A DNA stretch of 64,000 bases from Nostoc sp. PA-18-2419. Its GTDB lineage: Bacteria > Cyanobacteriota > Cyanobacteriia > Cyanobacteriales > Nostocaceae. Below are positions 41,771 through 53,395 of the stretch, one piece after another. A model generated the notes under the pieces. The model did not search any database, was not told the DNA's origin, and worked only from the letters and a program-made list of their open reading frames with translations. Location: positions 124,001 to 188,000 of the forward strand of contig NZ_SZNH01000003.1 in assembly GCF_005869855.1 (NCBI RefSeq), given 5' to 3'. How positions within the stretch are numbered: the first letter of the stretch is position 1; each line of letters begins with the position of its first letter. The position numbers and the translations under genes were made by a program.

Positions 41771-43724
41771 CTATCGCTTCATAATCAGCTTGTGCGGTAC
41801 TTTCTTCATCAAAATCAAAGTTGAATTGCGGTATGAGTGTGCCATTCATCGGCGAGTCTACTTCTGGAGTAAACAAACTCGTTGAAACCTCGTCAATTTC
41901 ATCTGTTTGGCTGTTCGCACGGTTGTAGACATCGGCACCAATTGCAAACAGAGTTTGTTGGAAGTCATCCAAGCGCTGCTTAAATTCTGCTGTGGAGATG
42001 CTAGAGTCAGTCATTGCAGCTTGGAGTTGTGCAACTTTTTCACTAGCCAAAGTTTTCATCCGATCGCCAATAAAGTTGCCATTATCTTTGATAGTGGATT
42101 CATAACTGAACAACAAATTATCTGCTTGGTTTCTAAGTTCAACCAGTTCTTTACGTCTTGTGTCTTCTTCAGCAAATAATTCCGCCTCTTGGCGCATCCG
42201 TTCGACTTCATTAGTACTCAAACCACCTGTATTGGTAATCCTGATGCTTTGTTCTCTGCCTGTACCTTTGTCTTGAGCAGAAACCTTGAGGATACCGTTG
42301 ACATCAATTTCAAAAGATACTTCAATTTGCGGTACACCCCGGGGTGATGGGGGAATTCCTGCCAAGAGAAACTTGCCGAGACTTTTGTTATCTCGTGCCA
42401 TTGCGCGTTCCCCTTGAAGGACGTGAATTTCTACCGAGGTTTGTCCATCAACTGCGGTGGAAAATATTTGTGACTTACTAGTAGGAATTGTGGTGTTGCG
42501 TTCAATAATTTTGGTGAATACTTCACCCAAGGTTTCAATTCCTAAAGATAAGGGAGTGACATCTAATAGCAACAGATTATCAACTTCGCCACCCAAAACT
42601 CCTGCTTGAATAGCAGCTCCTAATGCTACAGCTTCGTCAGGATTCACAGAGCGATCAGGAGCTTTGCCATTGAAAAACTTGATCAGCGCGTTTTGGACTG
42701 CGGGAATTCGGGTAGAACCACCTACCAAAATAATCCGATTTATGTTTTGTGGTTTGAGATCTGCGTCTTTGAGGGCTTGGATCATCGGTTCGATGGTAGC
42801 TTCGATTAGTTGCCCTGAAAGTTCTTCAAATTTAGAGCGGCTCACTTCCATCTCCAGATGCTTGGGGCCAGTGTCATCAGCGGTGATAAACGGCAAATTA
42901 ATGGAGGTATTCACCATAGTGGAGAGTTCAATTTTTGCCTTTTCCGCTGCTTCCCGCAGACGTTGGAGTGCCATCTTATCTTGGGAAAGGTCGATTTTTT
43001 CTTGTTGGAGGAAGCGTTCCATCATCCAACGCACGATCGCATTATCAAAGTCATCTCCACCCAAATGGTTGTTACCACAAGTTGCTTTAACTTCAAAAAC
43101 CCCATCCCCAAGTTGCAGAATCGACACGTCAAAAGTGCCCCCTCCCAAGTCGAAGACCAAAATTAACTGCTCTTGCTCTTGTTTATCTAATCCGAAAGCT
43201 AAAGCCGCAGCCGTTGGCTCATTGATAATTCGCAGGACTTCCAGTCCAGCAATCGTGCCAGCATCTTTAGTTGCTTGTCTTTGGGCATCTGTAAAATATG
43301 CTGGTACGGTAATCACTGCCTGAGTGACAGTTTCGCCCAAGAAGTTTTCTGCATCCTGCTTGAGCTTTTGCAGGATCATGGCAGATATTTCTTGTGGTGT
43401 GAAATTTTTTGAGCGAATTTGCACATCAACCGTATCATCTCGACCTTTGACACAGTTGTAAGGCACGCGATCGCGTTCTACTTCAGTGTCTTCCCAACGC
43501 CGACCGATAAATCGTTTAATACTATAAATTGTATTTTCTGCATTGGTTACGGCTTGGCGCTTTGCCAGTTGACCAACCAAGCGATCGCCACCTTTGCCAA
43601 ATCCCACAATACTTGGAGTAGTTCGTCCACCTTCAGAGTTAGAGATTACAAGTGGTTGACCACCCTCCAAAACTGCGACGCAACTGTTAGTAGTGCCTAA
43701 GTCGATCCCAATAACTTTTCCCAT
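41766..43724 (-). CDS. dnaK: Chaperone DnaK
   Basis: Start refined to [22 protein letters not shown]; '[14 protein letters not shown]', '[13 protein letters not shown]'. Confidence 0.98.
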   Translation of the reverse strand: MGKVIGIDLGTTNSCVAVLEGGQPLVISNSEGGRTTPSIVGFGKGGDRLVGQLAKRQAVTNAENTIYSIKRFIGRRWEDTEVERDRVPYNCVKGRDDTVDVQIRSKNFTPQEISAMILQKLKQDAENFLGETVTQAVITVPAYFTDAQRQATKDAGTIAGLEVLRIINEPTAAALAFGLDKQEQEQLILVFDLGGGTFDVSILQLGDGVFEVKATCGNNHLGGDDFDNAIVRWMMERFLQQEKIDLSQDKMALQRLREAAEKAKIELSTMVNTSINLPFITADDTGPKHLEMEVSRSKFEELSGQLIEATIEPMIQALKDADLKPQNINRIILVGGSTRIPAVQNALIKFFNGKAPDRSVNPDEAVALGAAIQAGVLGGEVDNLLLLDVTPLSLGIETLGEVFTKIIERNTTIPTSKSQIFSTAVDGQTSVEIHVLQGERAMARDNKSLGKFLLAGIPPSPRGVPQIEVSFEIDVNGILKVSAQDKGTGREQSIRITNTGGLSTNEVERMRQEAELFAEEDTRRKELVELRNQADNLLFSYESTIKDNGNFIGDRMKTLASEKVAQLQAAMTDSSISTAEFKQRLDDFQQTLFAIGADVYNRANSQTDEIDEVSTSLFTPEVDSPMNGTLIPQFNFDFDEESTAQADYEAID

Positions 43725-43977
43725 ATTTACCAGTATTTTTACTGAGTCTTTCTGCTGTAATTTCTCGCGGACTAACTTTTGTTGTGACAACCAAGGCTAT
43801 CTCAAAACTTCAGCATCTAGAAATAGGGGGAAGGGCATTAGGAGTATGGGGTGGTAAGGTGAAATTTTCTCCCTATCTCCCCATCTCCCATCTCCTTCAT
43901 CTTCCCAATACTCAGTAACGATGCTCGCCCCTGCTACAGCCCAGGCACTTTTGGTCAGCGAGGCGAGCGATTACAGT

Positions 43978-44727
43978 TTAACTGTTAGCTGGACTCGACC
44001 GATCGTCTGGTGCAGCAGGTGTATCTTCCTTGGGAGCAGCTACTTTGACCATTGCATGGCGTAGTACGCGCTCGCCCAAGTAATATCCGCGCACTAACTC
44101 TTCTAACACTGTTCCTTCAGGATGTTCATCCGTAGGTTCCCGCATTACTGCTTCGTGCAGGTTGGGATCGAATTGTTGACCTTCAGGACGCATGGGTGAT
44201 ACACCCAAACGCTTGAGGGTATCTACTAATTGTTTATAAACACCTTGATAACTTTTATGAATCGTCATTTCGCCATCGGATTGTGGTTTGAGGTGCGATC
44301 GCGCCCGCTCAAAATTATCGACCACTGGCAGCAATTCCAGAATTGTATTCCGTCTCATCTGCACCTCTAGCTCTTCTTTTTCTTTGCTAGTGCGTTTGCG
44401 GTAATTTTCAAAATCAGCGGCAATCCGCATATATTGAGTACTACGCTCTTCTAATTGCACTTTGAGAGACTCGATTTGTTGAGTCAGTTGTGCCAAAGCT
44501 GCGGTTTCTAGTTGAGTTTTCTCGGTTGCAGCGACGCCATATTCTTGATTAAAAGTAGCAGTATCAGCCGTTACATTGGTTTGGGCTGCCACTTGCTCAG
44601 TAACTTCGCTACCAGATTCATTGGAATTGATTTGGGCTGGGGAGTCGCTCTTCATTGCTTGCTTTACCTCTGTTGGTTCACCCAATTGCTGGCTTGTATT
44701 GTTTATCTGTTTATTTTCATCCATCAT
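43978..44727 (-). CDS. grpE: Nucleotide exchange factor GrpE
   Basis: '[39 protein letters not shown]', '[45 protein letters not shown]'. Confidence 0.96.
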   Translation of the reverse strand: MMDENKQINNTSQQLGEPTEVKQAMKSDSPAQINSNESGSEVTEQVAAQTNVTADTATFNQEYGVAATEKTQLETAALAQLTQQIESLKVQLEERSTQYMRIAADFENYRKRTSKEKEELEVQMRRNTILELLPVVDNFERARSHLKPQSDGEMTIHKSYQGVYKQLVDTLKRLGVSPMRPEGQQFDPNLHEAVMREPTDEHPEGTVLEELVRGYYLGERVLRHAMVKVAAPKEDTPAAPDDRSSPANS

Positions 44728-45203
44728 TGTCTACTGATTCCAGATACTTTTTATGGCATTAAATCTCCATACCTTGCTATTGTTGTCATTCACGACTTGC
44801 AACTGAGGCTGATTTTATTGCCTACAAGTTCCTGGAGTGATGTCATCGTCATCTTATTGTGACAAATGGTGAACACGCTAGTTGAGATGCTCCTAGTGCG
44901 GTAACCCGAACGAGTAGCGTAACTCTATGAGTAAGTATTTTGCAAGAGTGGCGTCTGAATCTAATTTGCCCCTCATCTTATTCATGTTATTACTTAAAAT
45001 TTAACGATTTATCCAATATTGTCATTCCTTCAAAAGTGTTAAGTAGTTGAGTCATCAAAGGGGACAAGGAGATAAAAACACAAGTCTGAGCATTAACTTC
45101 CAGTGTAGACACTATGCACTCAAGCAACTCCAACAAATAAATTATTCCATTTGAAGTTGATGACTGATGACTATTGATTTTTTTACTGGACACTTAGGAC
45201 TTT

Positions 45204-47285
45204 TTGAGCGATGAGAGTTCTGTGTCACATGCTGGGAATACTTTAAGCAGAGGTTTCCCCAAATCAATTGCTCCCTTTATGACTTACTCGTCACCACAAC
45301 GGCGCAGTACCGCTCTAACTACTAGAACAGAGTTTTCGCCCTTTGGCAACAAGCTAGTGCAATCTGGCTATGTTAATAGCGAACAGATGAGGCAGGCATT
45401 AATCGAAAGCCGCAAGTCCGGTAGACCCTTAACGGAAGTACTAGAATCAATTACTGGACAACAGCTATCACCTGAGTTGCTTAGGCAATATAAAAAACAG
45501 CAGCTATTTGAATTAAAAATACTCTACGGTGTTGAATTTCTCGATCCAGAAGTCAACTCCTTTGGCAACACGATGGTGGGGAACCTGATTGATACCCTGA
45601 TTCCAGTCGATATTTGCCGTCGCCATCGTTTGGTGCCACTGTCGAAACACGAAGACCAAACCCCACCTTCAGTTTTAGTGGCAATGGTTGCTCCGGATAA
45701 TCTGGAGGCTTGCGATGACCTCAATCGGATCTTGCGCCCCCAAGGTTTGGCATTGCAGCGCATGGTGATTACACAAGAAGACTACCAGCAGCTAATCAAC
45801 CAATATTTGGACGATCTGGCTGTGCGGCAAAAGCACTTAGAACAAGAAAAATTTACAGATATTAATCAGGATTTAGAAAATCTCGGAAATCTCGATCTTG
45901 AGGATGCTCCTGATGAGATGGAGGCTGATTTAGGGGCAGCGATGAAAGGTGCAGAGGATGCGCCAGTAATCAACTTAGTCAACAGAGTTTTGGCTAAAGC
46001 TTTACATGAGAAGGTTTCTGACATTCATGTTGAACCACAAGAAGAAAACTTACGCATTCGCTTCCGTAAAGATGGAGTGCTGCGTGAAGCTTTCCCAGTA
46101 ATGCCGAAAAAAATTATCCCAGCGGTGACAGCTCGGTTTAAAATCATCTCCAATCTAGATATTGCCGAGAGGCGTCTACCCCAAGATGGACGCATCCGCC
46201 GGATGTTTGAGGGGCGTAAGGTAGACTTCCGTGTAAATACTTTACCCAGTCGTTACGGGGAAAAGGTGGTACTGCGGATTTTGGATAATTCTTCCACCCA
46301 ACTCGGATTAAATAAGTTAATTACCGATCCGGAAACTTTGCATATTGTCCAGGATATGGTTAGCCGTCCCTTTGGTCTGATTTTGGTAACAGGGCCAACT
46401 GGTTCGGGTAAAACAACCTCGCTGTATTCGGCACTAGCAGAAAAGAATGATCCCGGAATTAATATTAGCACTGTAGAAGACCCAATCGAATATAGTCTTC
46501 CGGGGATTACCCAAGTTCAGGTGATTCGAGAAAAAGGGTTGGATTTTGCTACGGCTTTGCGGGCTTTCTTGCGACAAGATCCAGATGTGCTATTAGTGGG
46601 TGAAACCCGGGACAAAGAAACGGCAAAAACAGCAATTGAGGCTGCCTTAACTGGTCACTTAGTATTAACTACCTTACATACCAATGATGCCCCAGGAGCG
46701 ATCGCTCGTTTGGGAGAAATGGGAATTGAGCCTTTCATGGTTTCTAGTTCTTTGATTGGCGTTTTGGCTCAACGTCTGGTGCGGCAGGTATGTTCTGAAT
46801 GTCGAATTCCTTACACTCCTACTACTGAGGAACTAGCTCGCTACGGTCTATCAGCTTCCCAAGATGTAGGGGTAACCTTCTATAAAGCCAACACTTTGAC
46901 ATTAGAAGCGATCGCTGAAGCCAAAAGCAAAAATCATCTTTGCTCAACATGTAATGGCGTCGGCTACAAAGGGCGTTGTGGTGTTTATGAAGTTATGCGA
47001 GTTACCGAAAACCTACAAACCCTGATCAACGAAGAAGCACCTACGGAACGGATCAAAGAAGTCGCGGTGGAAGAGGGCATGAAAACCTTGTTGGCTTACA
47101 GTCTAGACCTAGTGCGCCAAGGTGCCACCACCCTTGAAGAAGTAGAACGGGTGACCTTTACTGATACGGGTTTGGAAGCAGAGTTAAAAGCCAAACGCAA
47201 AACTGGTCTTACCTGCCGGACTTGTGGTGCCACATTGAAACCAGAATGGCTAGATTGTCCCTACTGTCTAACACCTCGTTTTTAA
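45204..47285 (+). CDS. pilB: Type IV pilus assembly ATPase PilB (GspE family)
   Basis: 'LILVTGPTGSGKTTSLYSAL', 'DPDVLLVGETRD', 'GHLVLTTLHTNDAPGAIARL', Cys motif 'CSECRIPYTP...CSTCNGVGYKGRCGVYEVM'; ATG alternative at MTYSSP (about 45279). Confidence 0.95.
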   Translation: MSDESSVSHAGNTLSRGFPKSIAPFMTYSSPQRRSTALTTRTEFSPFGNKLVQSGYVNSEQMRQALIESRKSGRPLTEVLESITGQQLSPELLRQYKKQQLFELKILYGVEFLDPEVNSFGNTMVGNLIDTLIPVDICRRHRLVPLSKHEDQTPPSVLVAMVAPDNLEACDDLNRILRPQGLALQRMVITQEDYQQLINQYLDDLAVRQKHLEQEKFTDINQDLENLGNLDLEDAPDEMEADLGAAMKGAEDAPVINLVNRVLAKALHEKVSDIHVEPQEENLRIRFRKDGVLREAFPVMPKKIIPAVTARFKIISNLDIAERRLPQDGRIRRMFEGRKVDFRVNTLPSRYGEKVVLRILDNSSTQLGLNKLITDPETLHIVQDMVSRPFGLILVTGPTGSGKTTSLYSALAEKNDPGINISTVEDPIEYSLPGITQVQVIREKGLDFATALRAFLRQDPDVLLVGETRDKETAKTAIEAALTGHLVLTTLHTNDAPGAIARLGEMGIEPFMVSSSLIGVLAQRLVRQVCSECRIPYTPTTEELARYGLSASQDVGVTFYKANTLTLEAIAEAKSKNHLCSTCNGVGYKGRCGVYEVMRVTENLQTLINEEAPTERIKEVAVEEGMKTLLAYSLDLVRQGATTLEEVERVTFTDTGLEAELKAKRKTGLTCRTCGATLKPEWLDCPYCLTPRF

Positions 47286-47392
47286 GATTAGCCATTGGTT
47301 ACTGGCCGTTGGTCATCGGTTAGTGCCTAATAATTTAAAACAACTGACAAATGACGAAGCACAAATAACAAACATTATAGGGAAACAGAACT

Positions 47393-48526
47393 ATGGAAAT
47401 GATGATTGAAGACTTGATGGAGCAAATGATTGAAATGGGAGGCTCAGACCTGCATTTATCCGCAGGCTTACCTCCCTATTTCCGTATCAGTGGCAAACTC
47501 ACTCCTATAGGTGAGCATATCTTGACGGCAGATCAGTGTCAAAGGCTGATTTTTAGTATGCTCAACAACACCCAGCGTAAAACTTTAGAGCAGACGTGGG
47601 AGTTAGATTGTTCTTATGGTGTAAAAGGTTTGGCTCGCTTTCGGGTGAATGTCTACAAAGAGCGTGGTGCTTATGCTGCTTGCTTACGGGCATTAAGTTC
47701 TAAAATTCCTAACTTTGAAAAATTAGGTCTGCCGGATGTAGTACGGGAAATGTCTGATAAGCCCAGAGGACTAATTCTGGTGACAGGTCCCACAGGTTCG
47801 GGGAAAACAACAACCTTAGCGGCAATGATTGACTTAATTAATCGCACTAAGGCAGAGCATATTTTAACAGTAGAAGACCCAATTGAATTTGTTTACGAAC
47901 CAATTAAAAGCTTAGTTCACCAACGACAATTGGGCGAAGATACTAAGAGTTTTGCTAATGCTTTGAAAGCAGCTTTGCGGGAAGATCCAGATATTATTCT
48001 TGTAGGGGAAATGCGCGATTTAGAAACAATTTCTTTGGCGATTTCTGCTGCCGAAACAGGACACTTGGTATTTGGTACGCTACACACTAGTTCAGCTGCA
48101 CAGACTGTTGACCGGATTATCGACGTTTTTCCCCATGAAAGACAAACCCAAGTGCGGGTGCAATTATCAAACTCTTTAGTAGCAGTATTTAGCCAAACAT
48201 TAGTATCTAAGAAAAATCCCAAACCCGGTGAATACGGTCGGGTGATGGCTCAAGAAATTTTGATTGTTACTCCCGCTATTTCTAACTTAATTCGAGAAGG
48301 TAAAACATCGCAAATTTACTCAGCTATTCAGACTGGTGGCAAATTGGGGATGCAAACTCTGGAGAAGGTTTTAGCCGACTATTACAAAGCAGGAACGATC
48401 TCCTTTGAAGCAGCAATGTCTAAGACTTCCAAGCCAGACGAAATTCAACGTCTCATTGGTGGTTCTACACCACCGCAGGCAGCAGGTGCAAAACTTGGAG
48501 CAAATGGGGCTGCTAAAGCGCATTAG
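47393..48526 (+). CDS. pilT: Type IV pilus twitching motility ATPase PilT
   Basis: 'GSDLHLSAGLPPYFRISGKL', 'LVTGPTGSGKTTTLAAMID', 'REDPDIILVGEMRDLETI', 'AQEILIVTPAISNLIREGKTSQI'. Confidence 0.97.
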   Translation: MEMMIEDLMEQMIEMGGSDLHLSAGLPPYFRISGKLTPIGEHILTADQCQRLIFSMLNNTQRKTLEQTWELDCSYGVKGLARFRVNVYKERGAYAACLRALSSKIPNFEKLGLPDVVREMSDKPRGLILVTGPTGSGKTTTLAAMIDLINRTKAEHILTVEDPIEFVYEPIKSLVHQRQLGEDTKSFANALKAALREDPDIILVGEMRDLETISLAISAAETGHLVFGTLHTSSAAQTVDRIIDVFPHERQTQVRVQLSNSLVAVFSQTLVSKKNPKPGEYGRVMAQEILIVTPAISNLIREGKTSQIYSAIQTGGKLGMQTLEKVLADYYKAGTISFEAAMSKTSKPDEIQRLIGGSTPPQAAGAKLGANGAAKAH

Positions 48527-48761
48527 ATGCATGGGAGAGATTGGGAAGATGAGTAGCAGAGGGAAGTTATAAACTATTAGGTCTTGAAATTTGACAATCA
48601 CTTCCTAAGTTCATTGGCTGGTGTCTGTTGAATGTAAACCGTCAGCAATCAAGACAAAAAAATGTGCTGCCTTAAATGCAAAAACAGCTTAGTAAGTCTT
48701 TCCCTTGTATCCTTATACTTTTTCCAATACCCAATGACTAACAACTATTTTGAATTGATTT

Positions 48762-49985
48762 ATGCCAACCTACGTTGCCCGTGTTCGGGACTCACAAGGA
48801 AAATCTCGAACAGAAAAAATTGTTGCTCAATCCTTGAGCCAAGCTCGTACTAATCTCAGAGACCAAGGCTTTGTAGTCCAAGAACTCAAACAGTTTCAAG
48901 GATTTCAGGCAAATTTTAACTTAAAAAAATTTCAGAATTCCTTAGTAAAGGTGTCTGTTAAAGACAAAGCCGTTTTTTCTCGTCAATTTGCCGTTTTAAT
49001 GAATGCTGGAGTTGCGATTGTTAGAAGTTTGGGAGTGCTTTCTGAACAGTGTAGTAATCCTAAACTTAAACAAGCTCTTATGGACATTAGTAACGATGTT
49101 CAAAGCGGAACGAATCTTTCAGAGTCAATGCGGAAGCATCCTGAATGCTTTGATGGATTATATGTAAGTATGATTCAAGCTGGTGAAGTTGGTGGTGTTT
49201 TAGACGAAGTATTAAATCGCTTAGCCAAGTTATTAGAAGATGTTGCCCGCTTACAAAACCAAATTAAATCAGCTTTATCTTATCCAACAGTCGTGGGTTT
49301 TATAGCAGTTGCTATCTTTCTCGGTATGACTATTTTTCTTATTCCGATTTTTGCCACGATTTTTGTCCAAATTGGAACTGAATTACCACCTCTAACGCAA
49401 TTCTTGATGGATGCTAGTTTATTTTTGAGAAGTCCAAAGGTTTTCATTCTTATAGGTGCTCTTATAGGATTCAAAATTGCCTATTCAAAATACTCTAAAA
49501 CTCCTGTTGGCCGCCAAACAATTGATCGCCTTTCCTTGAAGATGCCGTTATTTGGTGACTTAATTCAAAAATCTTCGGTTGCGCGCTTTAGCAGGACTTT
49601 TGGGTCTTTGACTCGTTCAGGTGTACCAATTTTAACTTGCTTGGAAATTGTCCGAGATACATCAGGAAACCAAATAATTGCTAATGCTATAGATGCAGCC
49701 CGTATAGAAATTCAACAAGGAGGTATGATTAGCATTGCTTTACAAAAAGATAACGTTTTTCCAGCTATGGCAATTCAAATGATTAGTATTGGCGAAGAAA
49801 CAGGAGAATTAGATGGAATGTTGATGAAAGTTGCCGATTTTTATGAAGATGAGGTTGAGCAAGCAGTAAAAGCACTTACCAGTGTTTTGGAACCAATTAT
49901 GATTTTGGTTTTAGGGGGGATGGTTGGTACAATTTTGCTGGCAATGTATTTACCAATGTTTAAGGTATTTGAAAAATTGGGATAG
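48762..49985 (+). CDS. pilC: Type II secretion/type IV pilus inner membrane protein PilC
   Basis: 'FSRQFAVLMNAGVAIVRSLGVLSEQ', 'MIQAGEVGGVLDEVLNRLA', 'MISIGEETGELDGMLMKVADFYEDEVEQAVKAL'. Confidence 0.96.
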   Translation: MPTYVARVRDSQGKSRTEKIVAQSLSQARTNLRDQGFVVQELKQFQGFQANFNLKKFQNSLVKVSVKDKAVFSRQFAVLMNAGVAIVRSLGVLSEQCSNPKLKQALMDISNDVQSGTNLSESMRKHPECFDGLYVSMIQAGEVGGVLDEVLNRLAKLLEDVARLQNQIKSALSYPTVVGFIAVAIFLGMTIFLIPIFATIFVQIGTELPPLTQFLMDASLFLRSPKVFILIGALIGFKIAYSKYSKTPVGRQTIDRLSLKMPLFGDLIQKSSVARFSRTFGSLTRSGVPILTCLEIVRDTSGNQIIANAIDAARIEIQQGGMISIALQKDNVFPAMAIQMISIGEETGELDGMLMKVADFYEDEVEQAVKALTSVLEPIMILVLGGMVGTILLAMYLPMFKVFEKLG

Positions 49986-50113
49986 GGAATTAAGAGTTAG
50001 GAGTTAATAGTTATGAGTTAATATTTGAAACTCTTTATTTCTCATTTTTAATTTCTAACTTAGAAACTTATTTTTTAACTGCTAACTTTTAACTACTTAC
50101 TATTTAATAAACT

Positions 50114-50674
50114 ATGACTGTCCAAAAATCTGACTACGAAGCAAGCTTAGCAGAGTACAGTAATCATCTGGCTGCGATCGCCTTACTAAAACAACACCGT
50201 CCATACTTGGAGATGATTCCCAGTCTGCGCCGTCCAGATGATAGTGTGATTGCTATTCCTTTACCAATTGTTCGTCTTCGTAAAACTGCTACAAAAGAAC
50301 TACAAGCAATTTGTTTACCCTGTGATGTAGCACTTTTGATGTGCGATCCAGAATGGAAAATCAAAACTGGAGTAGAGATTTTAATTTTTATTCATCGTCC
50401 CCATGAAGACTTTTCTGATTTGTTAGGACGTTGGCGACAATCCCAAGTTTTTTTAGACAATGATTATGAATGGTTGATGCCTCTCCCTCACAGCCATATT
50501 TTAAGTGAAGGAGCTAATAGTATATATCCTTTATTTATAGTTTTTCATGAAACATCAGAACGCATCCAGCGAGGTCTTGTAGGAGCAGAACTTCCATTTA
50601 TTATAGAAACATCAAATTTTTTAATTGAAGAGAATTATACAGACACTTTTTCTCCGGAAATTCCACCAGCTTAA
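50114..50674 (+). CDS. Conserved hypothetical protein
   Basis: 186-aa ORF with good coding appearance; no family recognised. Confidence 0.65.
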   Translation: MTVQKSDYEASLAEYSNHLAAIALLKQHRPYLEMIPSLRRPDDSVIAIPLPIVRLRKTATKELQAICLPCDVALLMCDPEWKIKTGVEILIFIHRPHEDFSDLLGRWRQSQVFLDNDYEWLMPLPHSHILSEGANSIYPLFIVFHETSERIQRGLVGAELPFIIETSNFLIEENYTDTFSPEIPPA

Positions 50675-50746
50675 TCAAAGCAAAAGGTAAAAGTAGAAAG
50701 GCAAAAGAAAGAATTTATTTTTTATTTTGCCTTTTTAGTTTTGTAA

Positions 50747-50766
50747 AGACACGATTAATCGCGTCT
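50747..50766. repeat. Dispersed palindrome AGACaCGATTAATCGcGTCT
   Basis: Near-perfect 20-nt inverted repeat; half copies near 14276 and 63823, degenerate full copy at 62279-62303. Confidence 0.7.
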
Positions 50767-50773
50767 CTACTTA

Positions 50774-51778
50774 TTACTTCACAAATTGGGGCATAATTTC
50801 CGCAGCGGTAAATATTCCATAGATGCCACGTTGGTGCAATTGTCTACCAGCTTTGAGATAGCCGAAAGCAGGGCCGCAGACATTGGCTGCCATACTGGTT
50901 TCATCTCCTAAAGTGAAGGTATGAGTGGAAATTTTACCTTCAAAAGTGCGTCCTGTTACCTTAACGTTAGTGCTGAGGGGCTTTTTAGGATTGCGAGTAT
51001 CGACTACACCACCAACAGTAACGCGATCGCGCCCCACTATCCCAGCTACCTCTAACATTACATCATCGGCGTGTTCCATATTCTCTAAGGTCAGCACGCC
51101 ATTGGTTTTATCTAATAGTGCTTCTACCTCTCCATCAGTCATCGCCCTAGCAGTTTCCACTGTGTAACCAGGCATATGTCCGATATCTTCGCGGATGGTG
51201 GCGCGGTAAGCCTCCCAGTTGGCAATTCCTACACCAAAGGTAATTTCTACGTTGTGAACTTCGGCATAGCTTTGGGCGGCTAAAGCGGCCGCGGCAGTTA
51301 ACAGTCCAGGCGTAGCACCGCATCCTGTCATGTAAGTAATTCCGGCAGCTTCCAGTTCATCTTTCATCGCCAGTAATTGTTCTACAGCACTGGTGCGCTT
51401 AATTGCATCCACTAGCACACCCTGCCAACCAGATTCGATAAATTGCTTGGCAACAAAGGAAATAAAATCATTTGGTAAGTTGGGTAATGCGAGAAAATAC
51501 CCATCTACAGGCTGACTGGTAGCGATTAAATCTTGAATACTGTTATTGCTTAATGTCCCAACTGGCTCTAAATAACCTACTGAACCTTGAGACTGATAGG
51601 TGGCGATACATTCTTGAGTATTCAAACCTTCAGCAGTGTAAGCGTAGCCTTTTTGATCTGCTGCTGCGACTAAAATCATTTCGCGTTTACCAGCAAGTAG
51701 CTTGGCGGCGGCTTGTCCAAGTCCGCCAAACCCTAGTACTCCTACGCGGATTGTTTTGTTCGCCTGTTCTGTATTCAT
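50774..51778 (-). CDS. Saccharopine dehydrogenase-like NAD(P)-binding oxidoreductase
   Basis: '[32 protein letters not shown]' Rossmann start; '[41 protein letters not shown]'. Confidence 0.8.
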   Translation of the reverse strand: MNTEQANKTIRVGVLGFGGLGQAAAKLLAGKREMILVAAADQKGYAYTAEGLNTQECIATYQSQGSVGYLEPVGTLSNNSIQDLIATSQPVDGYFLALPNLPNDFISFVAKQFIESGWQGVLVDAIKRTSAVEQLLAMKDELEAAGITYMTGCGATPGLLTAAAALAAQSYAEVHNVEITFGVGIANWEAYRATIREDIGHMPGYTVETARAMTDGEVEALLDKTNGVLTLENMEHADDVMLEVAGIVGRDRVTVGGVVDTRNPKKPLSTNVKVTGRTFEGKISTHTFTLGDETSMAANVCGPAFGYLKAGRQLHQRGIYGIFTAAEIMPQFVK

Positions 51779-52047
51779 AGTCAATTTGTTGAGTTGAGTT
51801 AACAGCTTTCAGTACTTACCGTCTTAGATTTCGCCTTGTGGCTGATGGCTAAAAGCTATAGAGGTTAATTATGCTTTATTATCGTTGGTTCTTCGGCTGA
51901 CCAATGCATTTTTTTAGCAGAAAGTCTTGGTTGTGAATTTAGGCCTGTGCCAATCTTGATACAGGATTTGCGCCAAATACTGTTATTAAATTACGTTTAA
52001 ATGTTTATACAGCTAAAATTCATATAATTGTTCTATTTAATTTATAT

Positions 52048-52630
52048 ATGCTGACCCTCCAGGCGAATAGCTTTAACTGGGCTTTAGAACATGCACTAAG
52101 ATATGGTAATACTGATGTTTTTCCACTTCCATTTGAGTATGCAGCGATACAGCATGACTGGCAATCTCTACGTTCATGATTAGAACAACAGAATATTCTT
52201 GAATGGCAAGTTCGTCCACATAGAACTTTACTCTCACCAAAAGCTAAATATGGCTTCAGAGTTATTACACAGCTAGATCCACTTGATTTCATTATATTTG
52301 CTGCTACTGTCAGAGAAATTGCCTCTGATATTAAAGCTTTTCGAGTTCCTATCAATCAAAACTTAGTGTTCTCATATCGCTTTGCAGCCGATTTAAATGG
52401 ACAGCTTTTTAACGCCAACATTTAGTTACAGAACTTTTATAGAACAAACACAATTTTTGCTAAAAGACGAGAGCATAGAATTTGTCGCCGTTACAGATAT
52501 TGCCGACTTCTACTCACGCATTTACCATCATCGACTAGACAACGCACTTCAAAGCGCAACTTCACGACAGTCTCACGTTAGAGCAATAATGCATCTTTTC
52601 GACACATTAGCTGAAATGTTTGCTGAATAA
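52048..52630 (+). pseudogene. Decayed RNA-directed DNA polymerase (reverse transcriptase) gene
   Basis: Conceptual translation NSFNWALEHALRYGNTDVFPLPFEYAAIQHDWQSLRS*LEQQNILEWQVRPHRTLLSPKAKYGFRVITQLDPLDFIIFAATVREIASDIKAFRVPINQNLVFSYRFAADLNGQLFN // PTFSYRTFIEQTQFLLKDESIEFVAVTDIADFYSRIYHHRLDNALQSATSRQSHVRAIMHLF; in-frame TGA at 52177, a frameshift near 52410, truncated before the YxDD motif. Confidence 0.72.
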
Positions 52631-53146
52631 TACTTAAAATTTTAATCCGGCAGATATCTATAAACACTTTTTGGTGCTGATTTTGACTAGTGTCGATTTG
52701 CAACTAACCACAATCAAAAGGTTTTAAGCTGCGATCGCACACTTTACCATTTTGCTGTTAGGTTACACTAAGCTGAATTTCACCTCACTTATCAGCAAAG
52801 TTAATGTAAATGATAAACTTTTATAATAAAAATTATACTTTTGTAACTTATCTGGCTAGTTATACTGTCTCTAATGCTTATATTTAGGACTTTTGCCGCT
52901 TGCATAGCAAACTCAGTTGTTACCTTGACTAATTGATGAGGTTAAGAGAGACTAACTAAAGACTGATGTGTATGCTAATAAAATTACTAATTTTTGTAAA
53001 TTTTTTAAGATATATATTTTGAGAGATGGAACATTAGTTAACAAATGGCAAGTTTGTATCTAAGTAAAAATGTTCCGATGGCTATATTTTTAGCCTTCTG
53101 CTAAGGCAGTAGAATTCATAGGTACTTATCGTGGTTGGCCAAGAGC

Positions 53147-53356
53147 ATGGAGACATTAGAGTTCATAATCTATCCAGATGGTCGGGTACAAGAAAAAGTC
53201 ACTGGCATTGTGGGTACTTCTTGCGCTGAGGTTACAGCAGCAATAGAGGCGCAGCTGGGGCAAGTACTTAAGCATGAGCCAACCTCAGAATACTTCGCCG
53301 CCAAGGTGCAGCAATCAAATGTGGCGAATACGCACACCACTTACAGCGATTGGTAA
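53147..53356 (+). CDS. DUF2997 family protein
   Basis: 'METLEFIIYPDGRVQEKVTGIVGTSCAEVTAAIEAQLGQV' and gene context. Confidence 0.85.
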   Translation: METLEFIIYPDGRVQEKVTGIVGTSCAEVTAAIEAQLGQVLKHEPTSEYFAAKVQQSNVANTHTTYSDW

Positions 53357-53395
53357 GTTTTCACAGTAGTTTAGTGTCATTTAATTCAAACCACC

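Noticed and set aside
42664-43323. 219-aa + strand ORF antisense to dnaK (and 42858..43166, 41907..42179, 43419..43700)
   Set aside because: Shadow ORFs opposite a strongly conserved coding sequence; no domain features
43923-43968. GCTCGCC...GGCGAGC inverted repeat downstream of grpE as a terminator
   Set aside because: Stem only 7 bp with a ~32-nt loop and no T-run; inadequate support
52020-52355. 111-aa minus-strand ORF
   Set aside because: Antisense to the reverse-transcriptase relic, which explains the sequence better
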